From a virus: a DNA stretch of 64,000 nucleotides. Of the stretch, positions 1-7,381 are shown one piece after another. The stretch is from the IMG/VR virus record IMGVR_UViG_3300035181_001013, positions 1-64,000 of that record. One strand, written 5' to 3'. The translations under genes were made by a program, and so were the position numbers. The first letter of the stretch is position 1, and each line of letters begins with the position of its first letter. The notes below the pieces were generated by a model that was not told the origin of the DNA, did not search any database, and worked only from the letters and a program-made list of their open reading frames with translations.

Positions 1-130
1 TGACTTCTTTACGGAACTCTTCCGCTTGGATAGCACGCTTGGTGTGATGTCCAGACTTTGGTTCATGTGCACCATTCTTACAACGCTTCAGAGTCTCGTT
101 GAGATGACGGGAAGTGAAGGTCTTAGACAT
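1..130 (-). CDS. Small basic protein, partial at window edge
   Basis: Forty-three N-terminal codons read leftward from an ATG at 130 and run off the window edge without a stop. The start MSKTFTSRHLNE is preceded by a good AAGGAG ribosome site at 139-144 and a promoter at 160-188. The visible part is rich in Lys, Arg and His and suggests a small nucleic-acid-binding or structural helper, but I recognise no family. It is the last visible member of the leftward group. Confidence 0.7.
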   Translation of the reverse strand, partial: MSKTFTSRHLNETLKRCKNGAHEPKSGHHTKRAIQAEEFRKEV

Positions 131-159
131 TTTTACAACTCCTTATTGACAGAAATGAT

Positions 160-188
160 ATTGTATAGTATTTAGGGTTAAAGGTCAA
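160..188 (-). promoter_or_regulatory. sigma70-like promoter
   Basis: TTGACC, 17-bp spacer, TACAAT reading leftward, 30 bp ahead of the gene that ends at the window edge. The box overlaps the last codons of the upstream small membrane gene, so the edge gene can be transcribed separately. Confidence 0.7.
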
Positions 189-291
189 CAGATTCATCTT
201 CACCAGCAGCGAAGTGAATAACATTACCAACGATTATAGCCACAACAACTCCAACAAGGAACCAGATCAACAACCACGTAATAATACACAT
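178..291 (-). CDS. 37-aa single-span membrane peptide
   Basis: A 37-codon gene, MCIITWLLIWFLVGVV..., with one hydrophobic segment (about residues 2-24) and an acidic C-terminus (GEDESVDL). Its ATG shares one base with the TAA of the SWIM-motif gene upstream (TAATG), a translational-coupling arrangement seen throughout this genome. One transmembrane helix with an acidic tail suits a small inner-membrane phage peptide. The function is unknown. Confidence 0.6.
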   Translation of the reverse strand: MCIITWLLIWFLVGVVVAIIVGNVIHFAAGEDESVDL

Positions 292-692
292 TATAGCTCC
301 AATACTTGTTTAATATGTTTACACATTTGATGTCTGTATGTATTCTGAGGACACGTGCAGGTTGACTTCTCTCCATTAATCACTACAGTATACACATTCC
401 CATTGGATCCAGCAACCTGAACCGTCTTGACTGTAGTCTGAGCATTGTAATCAACAGACGCTCCATTGATACTGATCACATTCTTGAATAAGATATTCCG
501 GATAGGAAATTTCTCATTTGGTGTTGTAATACAGAACGACTTCAGATCATCGAAGTCTGAATTTTGAATCACAGTTCCTTCAAAGAACTTGCTGGTAGGT
601 AAGTCATTGAAGATTGGATTGGTTAACATAGCACTGAAGTTAGGAACTTCAACGCGTACTACTGAACCAACTAACGGAATGTTCATCAACAA
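291..692 (-). CDS. SWIM zinc-finger protein
   Basis: 133 residues ending in a CxCx(9)CxH motif (Cys112, Cys114, Cys124, His126), the SWIM zinc-binding signature found in proteins that bind DNA or other proteins. The N-terminal 90 residues are of mixed character and unrecognised. The first ATG (692) or the third codon (686) could start translation. The gene is followed by a coupled membrane peptide and preceded by RNase H, so a nucleic-acid role is plausible but inferred. Confidence 0.7.
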   Translation of the reverse strand: MLMNIPLVGSVVRVEVPNFSAMLTNPIFNDLPTSKFFEGTVIQNSDFDDLKSFCITTPNEKFPIRNILFKNVISINGASVDYNAQTTVKTVQVAGSNGNVYTVVINGEKSTCTCPQNTYRHQMCKHIKQVLEL

Positions 693-727
693 CTTTCGTG
701 CGATTAAAGAGATGTTACGATGTTACC

Positions 728-1300
728 CTATGCCGAACTAAAAGGCAACAAGAAGTTGGTTCTTGTTGTACCATCATACCACAGTTTCGCTATTTTTGCA
801 TATCGTTCAACCAACCGCTTAGTTGCAAACACTTTAGCCAATTTGTCAACTTCTGCATGATGTTGGTGAATACGTGGGCCGACCATATGTGACTCAATAT
901 GACGAATAACAACTCTTGCATCTAAGAGAGCATACCTTGACATGATTTGTTTCCATATTATTGGATGTGCCACATCTGCATACGGATTAGATGCACCATA
1001 AGTGATGCGTTGAAGAATTTTGTTAAGTACTATGTTAATTGTCTCACAATCACTATAGATATTGATTGTCGTATGTTGATCATTGATGTATAACGCGTGA
1101 TTCAATGCACTTTTGAATGCGAGTAGTTCTGCTGTGGTGCTAGACCATTTATTTGGACTAGATGTACTATCACCAGCCCCAAATGCAAACGTCCTAATTC
1201 CTTGCTCAACTACACTGACTGCATATCCACAATAGAATGTTTGAGCTTTTTTGTGTCTGCTGTAATATGATCCGTCACAGTATAAATCAACATGAGACAT
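728..1300 (-). CDS. Ribonuclease H type 1
   Basis: 190 residues with the RNase H fold motifs in order: LYCDGSYY (Asp9), TAELLAF (Glu58), YSDCETI (Asp84) and HHAEVDKLAK (Asp152). Together these give the DEDD metal-binding set. The family cuts RNA in RNA-DNA hybrids and in phages can remove primers during replication. The gene has its own promoter at 1332-1360. It is slightly longer than E. coli RNase HI, with a C-terminal extension of about 30 residues. All four catalytic acids are present, so it is probably active. Confidence 0.88.
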   Translation of the reverse strand: MSHVDLYCDGSYYSRHKKAQTFYCGYAVSVVEQGIRTFAFGAGDSTSSPNKWSSTTAELLAFKSALNHALYINDQHTTINIYSDCETINIVLNKILQRITYGASNPYADVAHPIIWKQIMSRYALLDARVVIRHIESHMVGPRIHQHHAEVDKLAKVFATKRLVERYAKIAKLWYDGTTRTNFLLPFSSA

Positions 1301-1331
1301 CGGGGAGCTCTTTATTTATTTCATTGACCCT

Positions 1332-1360
1332 ATCATATCACATAATAGGGTCAATGTCAA
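1332..1360 (-). promoter_or_regulatory. sigma70-like promoter for RNase H
   Basis: TTGACA, 17-bp spacer, TATGAT reading leftward. The spacer and flanks contain the inverted pair TTGACCCTATTA / ATAGGGTCAA, so the promoter can form a hairpin in DNA or carry an operator. Confidence 0.8.
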
Positions 1361-1404
1361 CCAATTTAAGAGTGATACATCACAAGTGCATCAATAATCA
1401 ACAG

Positions 1405-1749
1405 TCAAACAGGGGGTCCAATAGTTTTTAACATTTCATCTAACCACACACACGGACCTTCTCGTTTGACACTTGGGGCATCTTCGGGGATAGTGAATGC
1501 AATGAAGTCGTGACCCTTATTGTCAAAGTATCTTCCCTTAACAGGGATCCCTTTAGGGTTACGAATGTGTTCACGGAGAGCATTTGTGAAACTTCCATTA
1601 GCAAACCCTAAAGCAACCCCAGTTGAACTGATTGTTGCATTGATGTCGTCAGTGTACTCACCGTACGTTAGACCACAGGAACAACTACGCCGCCCTTTAG
1701 TGTTAAGGCTAAACACATCATTACAATGTGGACAAAACAGAAGTTTCAT
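1405..1749 (-). CDS. Zinc-ribbon protein, unknown function
   Basis: 114 residues beginning MKLLFCPHCNDVF, with Cys6/Cys9 and a second pair in SCSCGLTYGEY: an N-terminal zinc ribbon. The remainder (NPKGIPVKGRYFDNKGHDFIA) looks like a compact beta domain. The C-terminal end is acidic and proline-rich. The ATG at 1749 overlaps the stop of the next gene upstream by one base. No family is recognised; zinc ribbons of this type are common in small phage nucleic-acid-binding proteins. Confidence 0.65.
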   Translation of the reverse strand: MKLLFCPHCNDVFSLNTKGRRSCSCGLTYGEYTDDINATISSTGVALGFANGSFTNALREHIRNPKGIPVKGRYFDNKGHDFIAFTIPEDAPSVKREGPCVWLDEMLKTIGPPV

Positions 1750-1922
1750 TATAATCCTAATAAGTGAGTGATATAACTAAAACCTGGAACTTTTTCCCAC
1801 AAAAAATGCTCAAATGGGAAGGAAATTGTGATTCCTACCCAGAAGGATAATGATTTCAGTTGACTTTTGGTCTCGTGATAACACTTTACAAGAAATCCAT
1901 CCTCGTCCGTATGAAAATGCAT
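1749..1922 (-). CDS. Small protein with hydrophobic C-terminal half
   Basis: I place the start at the ATG at 1922 (MHFHTDEDGFLVKCYHE) rather than an upstream GTG at 1952 that would overlap the preceding gene. It gives a 57-residue product. Residues from about 25 on are aromatic and hydrophobic and may form a membrane-associated helix. It is coupled to the zinc-ribbon gene downstream. The function is unknown. Confidence 0.55.
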   Translation of the reverse strand: MHFHTDEDGFLVKCYHETKSQLKSLSFWVGITISFPFEHFLWEKVPGFSYITHLLGL

Positions 1923-1932
1923 TTTGTTTTCT

Positions 1933-2169
1933 TTAATCGTAGAACCAACCACAACCTGCTTTTACAGTAGGGTTAGTCAGAGGTTTCGTGAAATATGCTC
2001 CAATGAAGATTGAGTGACCTTCAAATTTTGGATTGTTGATAGATACGTTAGCACGGACTACCCCATCCCCTGCTACATCAGAAAATCGAACAGTCTCACC
2101 AGGAAGAACATGGGAACTCAGTTTAACAAGATCTTTCCATTGCTCGATGGGCATTTCAGTCATATTCAT
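1933..2169 (-). CDS. 78-aa hypothetical protein
   Basis: MNMTEMPIEQWKDLVKL... has a short helical N-terminus followed by a beta-rich stretch (GETVRFSDVAGDGVVRANVS) ending in AGCGWFYD. It may be a small OB- or SH3-like barrel by appearance only. It sits in the leftward gene run with 9-10-bp gaps on each side and is presumably co-transcribed. No family is recognised. Confidence 0.6.
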   Translation of the reverse strand: MNMTEMPIEQWKDLVKLSSHVLPGETVRFSDVAGDGVVRANVSINNPKFEGHSIFIGAYFTKPLTNPTVKAGCGWFYD

Positions 2170-2178
2170 AACAGTTCT

Positions 2179-2541
2179 CTATTTCTCAATACGGAAGATT
2201 AAAGAACGAACTTCATCCAAAGATGTTCGTTCACGAATCGCTATATTAGTCAATTCACAAAAGTTTTTCAACTCTTCATACCTATCCGACTTCAAATCTT
2301 CTGTTCGAGGTTTGTCCACCTTGATTTTAATATAAGTCTTGTGATAATCAAGATATATTTTACAGCTACCGAACACACGCTTCACTTTAGCGCGAACGAC
2401 ATCTCCAAACGCAATCTCTTGTTCGGAGAACAGAGTTTTAAAGGTTAAACTTTGGTTCTGAGCTTGGATTGCCTTGATTTGTTTGTTACCCTTCTCGTAT
2501 GCCATTGTTGAGTCTTCAATGTCACGAAGTTTTACTACCAT
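2179..2541 (-). CDS. 120-aa hypothetical protein
   Basis: The start is set at the ATG at 2541 (MVVKLRDIEDS), immediately after the TAA of the upstream gene, instead of an in-frame start seven codons earlier that overlaps it. The product is charged: an N-terminal stretch rich in Lys and Gln, a central beta-like region (DVVRAKVKRVFG) and a C-terminal helical part. It ends with TAG, an uncommon stop in this window. The function is unknown. Confidence 0.6.
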   Translation of the reverse strand: MVVKLRDIEDSTMAYEKGNKQIKAIQAQNQSLTFKTLFSEQEIAFGDVVRAKVKRVFGSCKIYLDYHKTYIKIKVDKPRTEDLKSDRYEELKNFCELTNIAIRERTSLDEVRSLIFRIEK

Positions 2542-2542
2542 G

Positions 2543-2884
2543 TTAGATTTCGTCCAACTCACGCTGAAGTTGTTCTATTTGAACTTGGATCGCTCGACGT
2601 TTCTTTTGGTTAATTGTGATCACTTGTTTAAGTTCCGAGACTGGAATAAACTTGTCTATTTTATATTCAACTTCTGCAATTCCAATTCCAATTCCAGAAA
2701 CTTTTTCGTACATGTAGTCACAACCCTGAAACATCTCTTCTATGTTTGGACATGTACTGTGAATTCCGGTGGTGTTCATTTGCGGCGACCAATAAGGGTG
2801 TCCACCTGTACCATGATCAACCAACGCAAATATATCATTTCCGTAGTTTTTGTCAATTCCAACAATTACATATCCGATAAACAT
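2543..2884 (-). CDS. 113-aa hypothetical protein with C-terminal coiled coil
   Basis: The start is at the ATG at 2884 (MFIGYVIVGIDKN), which has GGAG overlapping the end of the RNA ligase gene; an in-frame TTG at 2905 would lie inside that gene. Residues 1-75 look like a small alpha/beta domain with HSTCPNIEEMFQGC. Residues 80-113 (KQVITINQKKRRAIQVQIEQ) form a short coiled coil. It is probably translated together with the ligase. No family is recognised. Confidence 0.6.
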   Translation of the reverse strand: MFIGYVIVGIDKNYGNDIFALVDHGTGGHPYWSPQMNTTGIHSTCPNIEEMFQGCDYMYEKVSGIGIGIAEVEYKIDKFIPVSELKQVITINQKKRRAIQVQIEQLQRELDEI

Positions 2885-2885
2885 T

Positions 2886-4013
2886 TCATTCTCCAGTCTC
2901 TTCAATTTTCATATCTTTAAATCCCAATTCTTTCCACTTACTCTTCATGAACTGTTTGTAGTCAGGACTCTTCCCAAGATACAAATTCATTGCACGAGAG
3001 AAATACATCGGTGAAACTTCAGCCTGACCTTTAACAGCGTAGTCTTTTCGGTCAAGGTGTTTGTTCATTTCGTAGAACGTCTCAACTTCATTTACCATGC
3101 TGTTAAACATATGATCAACCTTCACCTGCATTTGATCAATCATCATCATTGCAACAGCATCAGTATAGAACATTCCACGAAGATCATCAACACCTTCATC
3201 AAGAATACACTCAAACAATCGACGAGGATTGTTGACAGAATCTTTCGCGTGGTGCAGGCTTAAATATTTGGTCAATTTAATTTTGACCACTCGACCGTCA
3301 GACAACCAAACCACATAGCCTTCAATGTCATCCTGCATTCCAGGAATGTTATCAATGAAGGTTTTGGTATCATCCACAATCACTCGACTGACCACGTTAT
3401 GAGCACCGAACGTCGATTGGAGAAGGTCGTATTCAACAAACGAGCCATCTTCACGGTTACGAGCGTTCAACACCTTACAGTGAGTGTTCATGTAACCCAA
3501 TACGATCCTATAGTTGGGGCTCATGAACTCCAAATTGATAGTCCATCCCTTCTCTGTGGCTGACGCGAGGTTATGATACAGCATAGCCTGGTCAGGATTA
3601 TCCAACCAATCCATCGCAGCAAGTGCTTGTTCAGAAGAGATTGAACCTTTAGATTTCAACTTCAACTGTCCGTCTTCCATATAAGTAGACATCAACGAGC
3701 CGTCAAGCTTATCGTAGATTGCATCAACTGCAGTGAAGTCGAGATCCATCGTGAATGGATTCTCATAGGCGTTAAAGAATTTGGGTTGAGGGAGAACTTT
3801 CAGTTCAACTGGGTCGTCGGAAGCGTCAACCTCAAACATCACACCCCTTGATTCCAAAGCGGAAGGAGCGAGGAAGTCGGTATATGAGGCTAACCGATAG
3901 TTGTATATCTTATAGATGTGACCATTCGACTCGAACGTCTGTGCGTAAAAGGCTTCATTGCTAGCGATGAGCGCTTGCAGTTCAGTGAATAGCTGAGTCT
4001 GGTATTGGTTCAT
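2886..4013 (-). CDS. rnlA: T4-type RNA ligase 1
   Basis: 375 residues, almost exactly the length of T4 RnlA (374). The nucleotidyltransferase motif I is DKLDGSL with Lys102 as the predicted AMP-accepting lysine (T4 Lys99). The upstream ESRGVMFEV block and downstream WTINLEFMSPNYRIVLGY (motif IIIa/IV region) and VVKIKL (motif V) also fit. In T4 this enzyme reseals tRNA anticodon loops cut by the host PrrC nuclease, together with a polynucleotide kinase; here a kinase-like gene lies at 31.7 kb and a second RNA ligase at 7.4 kb. I use the ATG at 4013; a longer reading to 4109 runs into the divergent gene. Confidence 0.9.
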   Translation of the reverse strand: MNQYQTQLFTELQALIASNEAFYAQTFESNGHIYKIYNYRLASYTDFLAPSALESRGVMFEVDASDDPVELKVLPQPKFFNAYENPFTMDLDFTAVDAIYDKLDGSLMSTYMEDGQLKLKSKGSISSEQALAAMDWLDNPDQAMLYHNLASATEKGWTINLEFMSPNYRIVLGYMNTHCKVLNARNREDGSFVEYDLLQSTFGAHNVVSRVIVDDTKTFIDNIPGMQDDIEGYVVWLSDGRVVKIKLTKYLSLHHAKDSVNNPRRLFECILDEGVDDLRGMFYTDAVAMMMIDQMQVKVDHMFNSMVNEVETFYEMNKHLDRKDYAVKGQAEVSPMYFSRAMNLYLGKSPDYKQFMKSKWKELGFKDMKIEETGE

Positions 4014-4086
4014 GGTGATCCTCTTAGAAGTTTTAGCTATATTACTACAAAAAGTTGTTGAGGTGTACACCGAACACCTGTTCAAG

Positions 4087-4443
4087 ATGAAACCCGAACT
4101 CAAAGACATCAGCGCGCTGGTATACTTCGTTGAGTTCAGTAAAGGATCAGAGCGGTTTCAGAAGATAGGGATTACGAAGCGGTCTGTGACTAAAAGGTTT
4201 CAGTCCAAAAAAGTATACTCAGTTACCTCCCGGTACGAGAGAGCTACTACACTATACGAAGCATTCAAGATTGAACAACACATCAAGAGAACATGGAAGC
4301 AGTATAAGTATGTTCCCTTGGAGTTGATCGGAGGGGATAGCGAATGCTTTGTGTTGGATGATGACGAGTGTATGAACGTTATCCGGAGTATTCAATCTAC
4401 TCAACTGGTACCCATCCCCTTTTCAGGTAGTTTTCGTAAATGA
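4087..4443 (+). CDS. GIY-YIG-like nuclease-domain protein
   Basis: Rightward gene divergent from the RNA ligase. The core ALVYFVEFSKGSERFQKIGI followed by TKRSVTKRF resembles the start of T5orf172-type GIY-YIG domains (YFIxF...KIGIT...RF). It then has YEAFKIEQHIKRTW in the helix that normally carries a catalytic Glu. The start is uncertain: the ATG at 4087 begins just before the conserved core, while an ATG at 4012 would overlap the ligase start. No clear ribosome site is seen for either. The 3' end overlaps the convergent membrane gene by 47 bp. Cutting activity is inferred. Confidence 0.6.
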   Translation: MKPELKDISALVYFVEFSKGSERFQKIGITKRSVTKRFQSKKVYSVTSRYERATTLYEAFKIEQHIKRTWKQYKYVPLELIGGDSECFVLDDDECMNVIRSIQSTQLVPIPFSGSFRK

Positions 4444-4630
4444 GACCACGAGCAATAAACGGATAAATCAACCAAGAAAGACCGAATGTGAACAGTGCAA
4501 GTATGAAACTAATAATGGCGTGACCCCAAAGACCCTTTACCAAAAGATACAGCGAACCAAACAAAAGAGTCCACACAAACGGAAAAGTTGTTTCTTCGAC
4601 GTAATTGTTGGCGGTGTTTTTGAATTTCAT
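4397..4630 (-). CDS. Small two-span membrane protein (HrgC/DUF2628-like)
   Basis: 77 residues with two hydrophobic segments (about 15-36 and 39-60), ending YENYLKRGWVPVE. The pattern of an aromatic-rich first span, TFGLSWLIYPF and a C-terminal xLxxGWxP matches small bacterial DUF2628/HrgC-type membrane proteins. T4 Imm, a superinfection-immunity protein, has a similar size and topology, so an exclusion role is possible but not shown. It has a strong promoter at 4684-4712 and a GAAAGGAAA ribosome site. Confidence 0.65.
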   Translation of the reverse strand: MKFKNTANNYVEETTFPFVWTLLFGSLYLLVKGLWGHAIISFILALFTFGLSWLIYPFIARGLIYENYLKRGWVPVE

Positions 4631-4683
4631 TTCATTTTCCTTTCAGGATTATTGGGTTCTTCAAGTACTTCTACAACAAGAAC

Positions 4684-4712
4684 ATTATCACACATTAGAG
4701 TAAAGAAGTCAA
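4684..4712 (-). promoter_or_regulatory. sigma70-like promoter
   Basis: TTGACT, 17-bp spacer, GATAAT leftward, with TGTG just before the -10. It drives the two-span membrane protein alone. The 100 bp further right (4720-4821) hold no gene, only a weak second TTGACT/TAAATA pair. Confidence 0.75.
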
Positions 4713-4821
4713 CTACAACTTGCGGTGCCCTTCACCCTTAATTCAGGTACAGTGATTACAAAGTTATCGTTTGGGTCCCACTTGGTTCGATTATTTAATA
4801 CCTTTAGAGGGGTGAGTCAAC

Positions 4822-5187
4822 CTATTTCAACCAAGCTCGTTCTTCGATATCACGAAGTGCTTTACGAAGAGCAGATATATCTTTCTTTTTTGCCGCCAAT
4901 TCAGCATTCTCCCATGCTTGTCGTTCTTCACTACGTGCAAGAACTGCCGCTTCACGATTTTCCTTGTCCTGAATAGACTCAATGTATGCTGAACGATAAC
5001 GGTCAGAACCTATCTCAGTGCCAGTCTTCACACTAAATTCACGCTCATGACCATCACCTTCACGCTGAAGAGTGATTCGAACTTTGTTGATCTTTGTAAC
5101 GATATAAATCCCCTGAGACCGAGTTGACCAACTGCCGTTGTATGCAACAGAGACACGATCACCAACTTTAAGAGTAGAGAGGTTCAT
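4822..5187 (-). CDS. Hypothetical protein, SH3-like start and helical tail
   Basis: 121 residues. The first 60 (LKVGDRVSVAYNGSWSTRSQ) read like an SH3/KOW-type barrel. Residues 75-121 form a charged helix (REAAVLARSEERQAWENAEL) ending in RDIEERAWLK. Its own promoter lies at 5221-5248. The arrangement suggests a small protein that binds nucleic acid or a partner and oligomerises, but no family is recognised. Confidence 0.65.
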   Translation of the reverse strand: MNLSTLKVGDRVSVAYNGSWSTRSQGIYIVTKINKVRITLQREGDGHEREFSVKTGTEIGSDRYRSAYIESIQDKENREAAVLARSEERQAWENAELAAKKKDISALRKALRDIEERAWLK

Positions 5188-5220
5188 TTTGTTTACTCCG
5201 TTTGTCGTTTCAATATAGTA

Positions 5221-5248
5221 ATTATACTACGTTTAACCCAAAAGTCAA
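5221..5248 (-). promoter_or_regulatory. sigma70-like promoter, 16-bp spacer
   Basis: TTGACT and consensus TATAAT leftward, separated by 16 bp, upstream of the SH3-like gene. Confidence 0.75.
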
Positions 5249-5252
5249 CCAA

Positions 5253-5492
5253 CTATTCTTCGAAGGTAGTCAGATTCGTTATATTGTTTTGCCATTCGTC
5301 GTTCCGAGGAATCCATTCATCAATGAACTCAACCAAACTATTAATAGCTCCTGGATTGTCAGCAAGAAATTCTTCCAAAGAACCATAACCACACACTTCT
5401 TGAATCAACTTTTTGAATCGCCGGACACCCGAATCCGATTCAAACGAATACATGCTATTGAGTTCAAGATAATCGTTGAGTTGTTTGGGCAT
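5253..5492 (-). CDS. 79-aa acidic hypothetical protein
   Basis: MPKQLNDYLELNSMYSFESD... is short, acidic and mostly helical by composition, ending NLTTFEE. A promoter with GACAAT at -10 lies at 5523-5551. It is the first gene of the leftward set. A divergent promoter for the rightward set begins 4 bp away. The function is unknown. Confidence 0.6.
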   Translation of the reverse strand: MPKQLNDYLELNSMYSFESDSGVRRFKKLIQEVCGYGSLEEFLADNPGAINSLVEFIDEWIPRNDEWQNNITNLTTFEE

Positions 5493-5522
5493 CTTTTTCT
5501 CTGTTGTTCATTCAATGTAACA

Positions 5523-5551
5523 ATTGTCTCTCATCTTGTGTAATAAATCAA
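5523..5551 (-). promoter_or_regulatory. Leftward half of a divergent promoter pair
   Basis: TTGATT, 17 bp, GACAAT leftward. The rightward promoter at 5555-5583 starts 4 bp beyond its -35 box, so the two are back to back at the switch point between leftward and rightward genes. Confidence 0.65.
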
Positions 5552-5554
5552 CTG

Positions 5555-5583
5555 TTGTTCTTTTACCCTATTTGTGAGATAAT
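5555..5583 (+). promoter_or_regulatory. Rightward half of a divergent promoter pair
   Basis: TTGTTC, 17 bp containing ACCCTA, GATAAT. The short transcript before the next promoter contains the hairpin AGGGTA...TACCCT (about 5611-5636) and no gene. It may be a leader or small RNA. Confidence 0.55.
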
Positions 5584-5645
5584 AGCCTTACCGGTGGGGG
5601 ACAGGAGTGGAAGGGTATGGAATTCTTATTACCCTAATTGATTCG

Positions 5646-5674
5646 TTGACTTTTGCCCCACAATACTATATAAT
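5646..5674 (+). promoter_or_regulatory. sigma70-like promoter
   Basis: TTGACT, 17 bp, TATAAT: consensus promoter for the acidic protein at 5705. Confidence 0.85.
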
Positions 5675-5704
5675 GTTGTTGTTGACTTAAGAAAGGAACA
5701 CTAA

Positions 5705-5902
5705 ATGGAACACGAAGAATATCTCGTCGACGATGAATATGGTGTACTGATGAACGATTGGTATGTCTATCATGAAGAGGGCTGTGATGAGCAGCATGAA
5801 CCTGAATTTGATGACGACCTTGATGGCGACTTTGATTCAGGGATGGCATCAGCAGGCTTTGGTACGGACGAAGACTATGGTTGTTTCGGTGACGATTTTT
5901 AA
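5705..5902 (+). CDS. 65-aa very acidic protein
   Basis: About one residue in three is Asp or Glu (EPEFDDDLDGDFDSG), with no basic clusters. Ribosome site GAAAGGAA. Strongly promoted small acidic phage proteins often act as DNA mimics or as inhibitors of host DNA-binding enzymes. That role is inference here, with no motif to support a target. It is the first gene of the rightward early block. Confidence 0.65.
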   Translation: MEHEEYLVDDEYGVLMNDWYVYHEEGCDEQHEPEFDDDLDGDFDSGMASAGFGTDEDYGCFGDDF

Positions 5903-5911
5903 GAATAGTGT

Positions 5912-6139
5912 ATGATTCAAAAGACGGACGTACTCCATGTATCGGATTCCAAAAACACTTCCAATGTAGTGAGAGTGGTTGTGGGTTGTCGGTCGTTTAC
6001 AGACCAGTTTGAAGATACGTTTTGTCGCTTGGGGTTTCGGGTACACCGAACTTATGAAGCTCCTCCAAAACGAAGTGGAAGTGAAATGCGTCGCGTTGAA
6101 GAATTGTTGGAGATTGCAGTTAAGTCTGTTGACGTCTAA
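5912..6139 (+). CDS. 75-aa hypothetical protein
   Basis: MIQKTDVLHVSDSKNTSNVV... follows the acidic gene by 9 bp. Residues 18-30 (NVVRVVVGCRSFT) suggest a beta strand, and the C-terminal half (KRSGSEMRRVEELLEIAVKS) is helical. The next gene's promoter overlaps its 3' end. No family is recognised. Confidence 0.55.
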   Translation: MIQKTDVLHVSDSKNTSNVVRVVVGCRSFTDQFEDTFCRLGFRVHRTYEAPPKRSGSEMRRVEELLEIAVKSVDV

Positions 6140-6157
6140 TTCAAAATAGGGTATTGT
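6129..6157 (+). promoter_or_regulatory. sigma70-like promoter with AGGG spacer
   Basis: TTGACG, 17 bp ending AATAGGG, TATTGT, lying across the end of the preceding gene and serving the 6185 gene. Confidence 0.65.
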
Positions 6158-6184
6158 TTACTGAAATTCAAACAAGGAATCAAT

Positions 6185-6814
6185 ATGTCAACCGTGATAC
6201 AGAATCTAATTGATGCTGGTTATGATGTCCACTCATACTTCAAGTGTGCTCGTGAAGTGAATGACAAGTACACAGAGCGTCACATAACTCCAAAAATCGC
6301 TGAAAAAGAGATTCATAAATTGTTTGGAGTCACATTTCCAACGGAAAACAACGAAGAAGCCAATGTTGCTCTTCGATATATGATCACGGAAGCTGTTAAA
6401 CTTCATGCTGATGGATTTGTTGTTGACCCTGAAGAATTGACGAAAGTGGTCAAACGAAAGGTTGTTGAATTCTTTATCAATTTTCCTTGGTATGACCCGA
6501 ATGTTGAGAGCACGATCAAAGACATTCCAACTGCTGATGAGATCTTGAACGTTCCAACTGAAGAGATTTTGCTTACTCGTAAACAGGTAAATGGCCAAAC
6601 GGTCAAGCCAAAGAAAGGTTTGAAACAAGAAGCGGCCAAACTGATCTACGAAGCGAATCGTGGTAAGTCCAATCAAGAAATCATTGCTTTGTTCATTGGT
6701 CAACTTGATATGTCCAAAGCAGGTGCGACCACATATCTGTATAACATGAAAAAGGCTGCTGGTGATATCACTGAAGGTACCAAGAAAGGTCGGAAACCTA
6801 AAGTTGTAAGTTAA
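6185..6814 (+). CDS. 209-aa protein with C-terminal helix-turn-helix-like domain
   Basis: The N-terminal 140 residues are helical and unrecognised. Residues 142-195 (KQEAAKLIYEANRGKSNQEI, then MSKAGATTYLYNMKKAAG) form a domain seen in several phage proteins: a helix, a (N/S)xxE turn, then xxAGAxTYLYN. A related half-domain occurs in the 11881 protein (VGISVACASTYLSNVASG). The basic tail TKKGRKPKVVS suggests DNA contact. I read it as a DNA-binding regulator or nucleoid-type protein, not as a known family member. Confidence 0.7.
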   Translation: MSTVIQNLIDAGYDVHSYFKCAREVNDKYTERHITPKIAEKEIHKLFGVTFPTENNEEANVALRYMITEAVKLHADGFVVDPEELTKVVKRKVVEFFINFPWYDPNVESTIKDIPTADEILNVPTEEILLTRKQVNGQTVKPKKGLKQEAAKLIYEANRGKSNQEIIALFIGQLDMSKAGATTYLYNMKKAAGDITEGTKKGRKPKVVS

Positions 6815-6829
6815 CTACTAGGAAACACT

Positions 6830-7045
6830 ATGGCACGTTCAACGATTGGAGTAGAATTTGTACGAACATGGGCGAATAGTCACCTTGAAGGGGATCGGAA
6901 TGGCACAAAAGACGTTCGCCTTGGGATATCGCTTGCTCTTGAGGAGGTCTTATTCCAAACAGGAAACTATAAAGGGTTTGCATATTTGGATACACGAGAT
7001 ACCTCTCATCCCGAGTTTGATGGAACTCGTCGTTATTACTTTTGA
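6830..7045 (+). CDS. 71-aa hypothetical protein
   Basis: MARSTIGVEFVRTWANSHLE..., 15 bp after the HTH-like gene, with AGGAAA as ribosome site. It has a C-terminal DTSHPEFDGTRRYYF tail. Two other long frames overlap this stretch but lack ribosome sites. The function is unknown. Confidence 0.6.
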   Translation: MARSTIGVEFVRTWANSHLEGDRNGTKDVRLGISLALEEVLFQTGNYKGFAYLDTRDTSHPEFDGTRRYYF

Positions 7046-7061
7046 TTACTAGGAGATACAT

Positions 7062-7268
7062 ATGGCATACACAACTATTAACTTCAAAACGAAGAAAGCA
7101 TTGAAAGAAGCACTGGCTGCAGGTAAGCAGATTGGTGTATTCAGTCCTGGTCCTTTTCCAGTTAACCAAAATGGGACTGTTTCTTTGGAAGGTCCTCATT
7201 ACCCTGAACCCCACAAGTGGTATGCGACAGCTACCGTTAAAGACGGCTACGTCGTTTCAGTGAAATGA
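7062..7268 (+). CDS. 68-aa hypothetical protein
   Basis: MAYTTINFKTKKALKEALAA has an N-terminal helix, then a proline/glycine-rich loop (GVFSPGPFPVNQNG) and a C-terminal beta hairpin (ATVKDGYVVSVK). Good AGGAG site. It is coupled by ATGA to a 21-codon acidic peptide. Small proteins of this look occur in many phages; no function is known to me. Confidence 0.6.
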   Translation: MAYTTINFKTKKALKEALAAGKQIGVFSPGPFPVNQNGTVSLEGPHYPEPHKWYATATVKDGYVVSVK

Positions 7269-7330
7269 TTATGTCATATCACCCGGACGAAGACTGGTTA
7301 CCTGAAGACGACAGTGAAGACGAGGGTTGA
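7265..7330 (+). CDS. 21-aa acidic peptide
   Basis: ATG overlaps the previous stop (ATGA). The product MIMSYHPDEDWLPEDDSEDEG has nine acidic residues. The next promoter's -35 box lies across its stop codon. Translational coupling supports expression, but it is too short for a firm call. Confidence 0.4.
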   Translation: MIMSYHPDEDWLPEDDSEDEG

Positions 7331-7355
7331 CTATTATCTACTGTTGATAGATAAT
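7327..7355 (+). promoter_or_regulatory. sigma70-like promoter
   Basis: TTGACT, 17 bp, GATAAT, with ATTATCTACTGTTGATAGATAAT inside forming an inverted repeat. It drives the second RNA ligase. Confidence 0.7.
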
Positions 7356-7381
7356 CATTAACTCAACTGAAGAGAGTTTTA

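Noticed and set aside
4012-4086. N-terminal extension of the GIY-YIG-like gene
   Set aside because: The 25 codons are not protein-like and overlap the RNA ligase start region.
6233-6703. 156-codon leftward frame opposite the 6185 gene
   Set aside because: No promoter or ribosome site; codon pattern fits the rightward gene, which has both.
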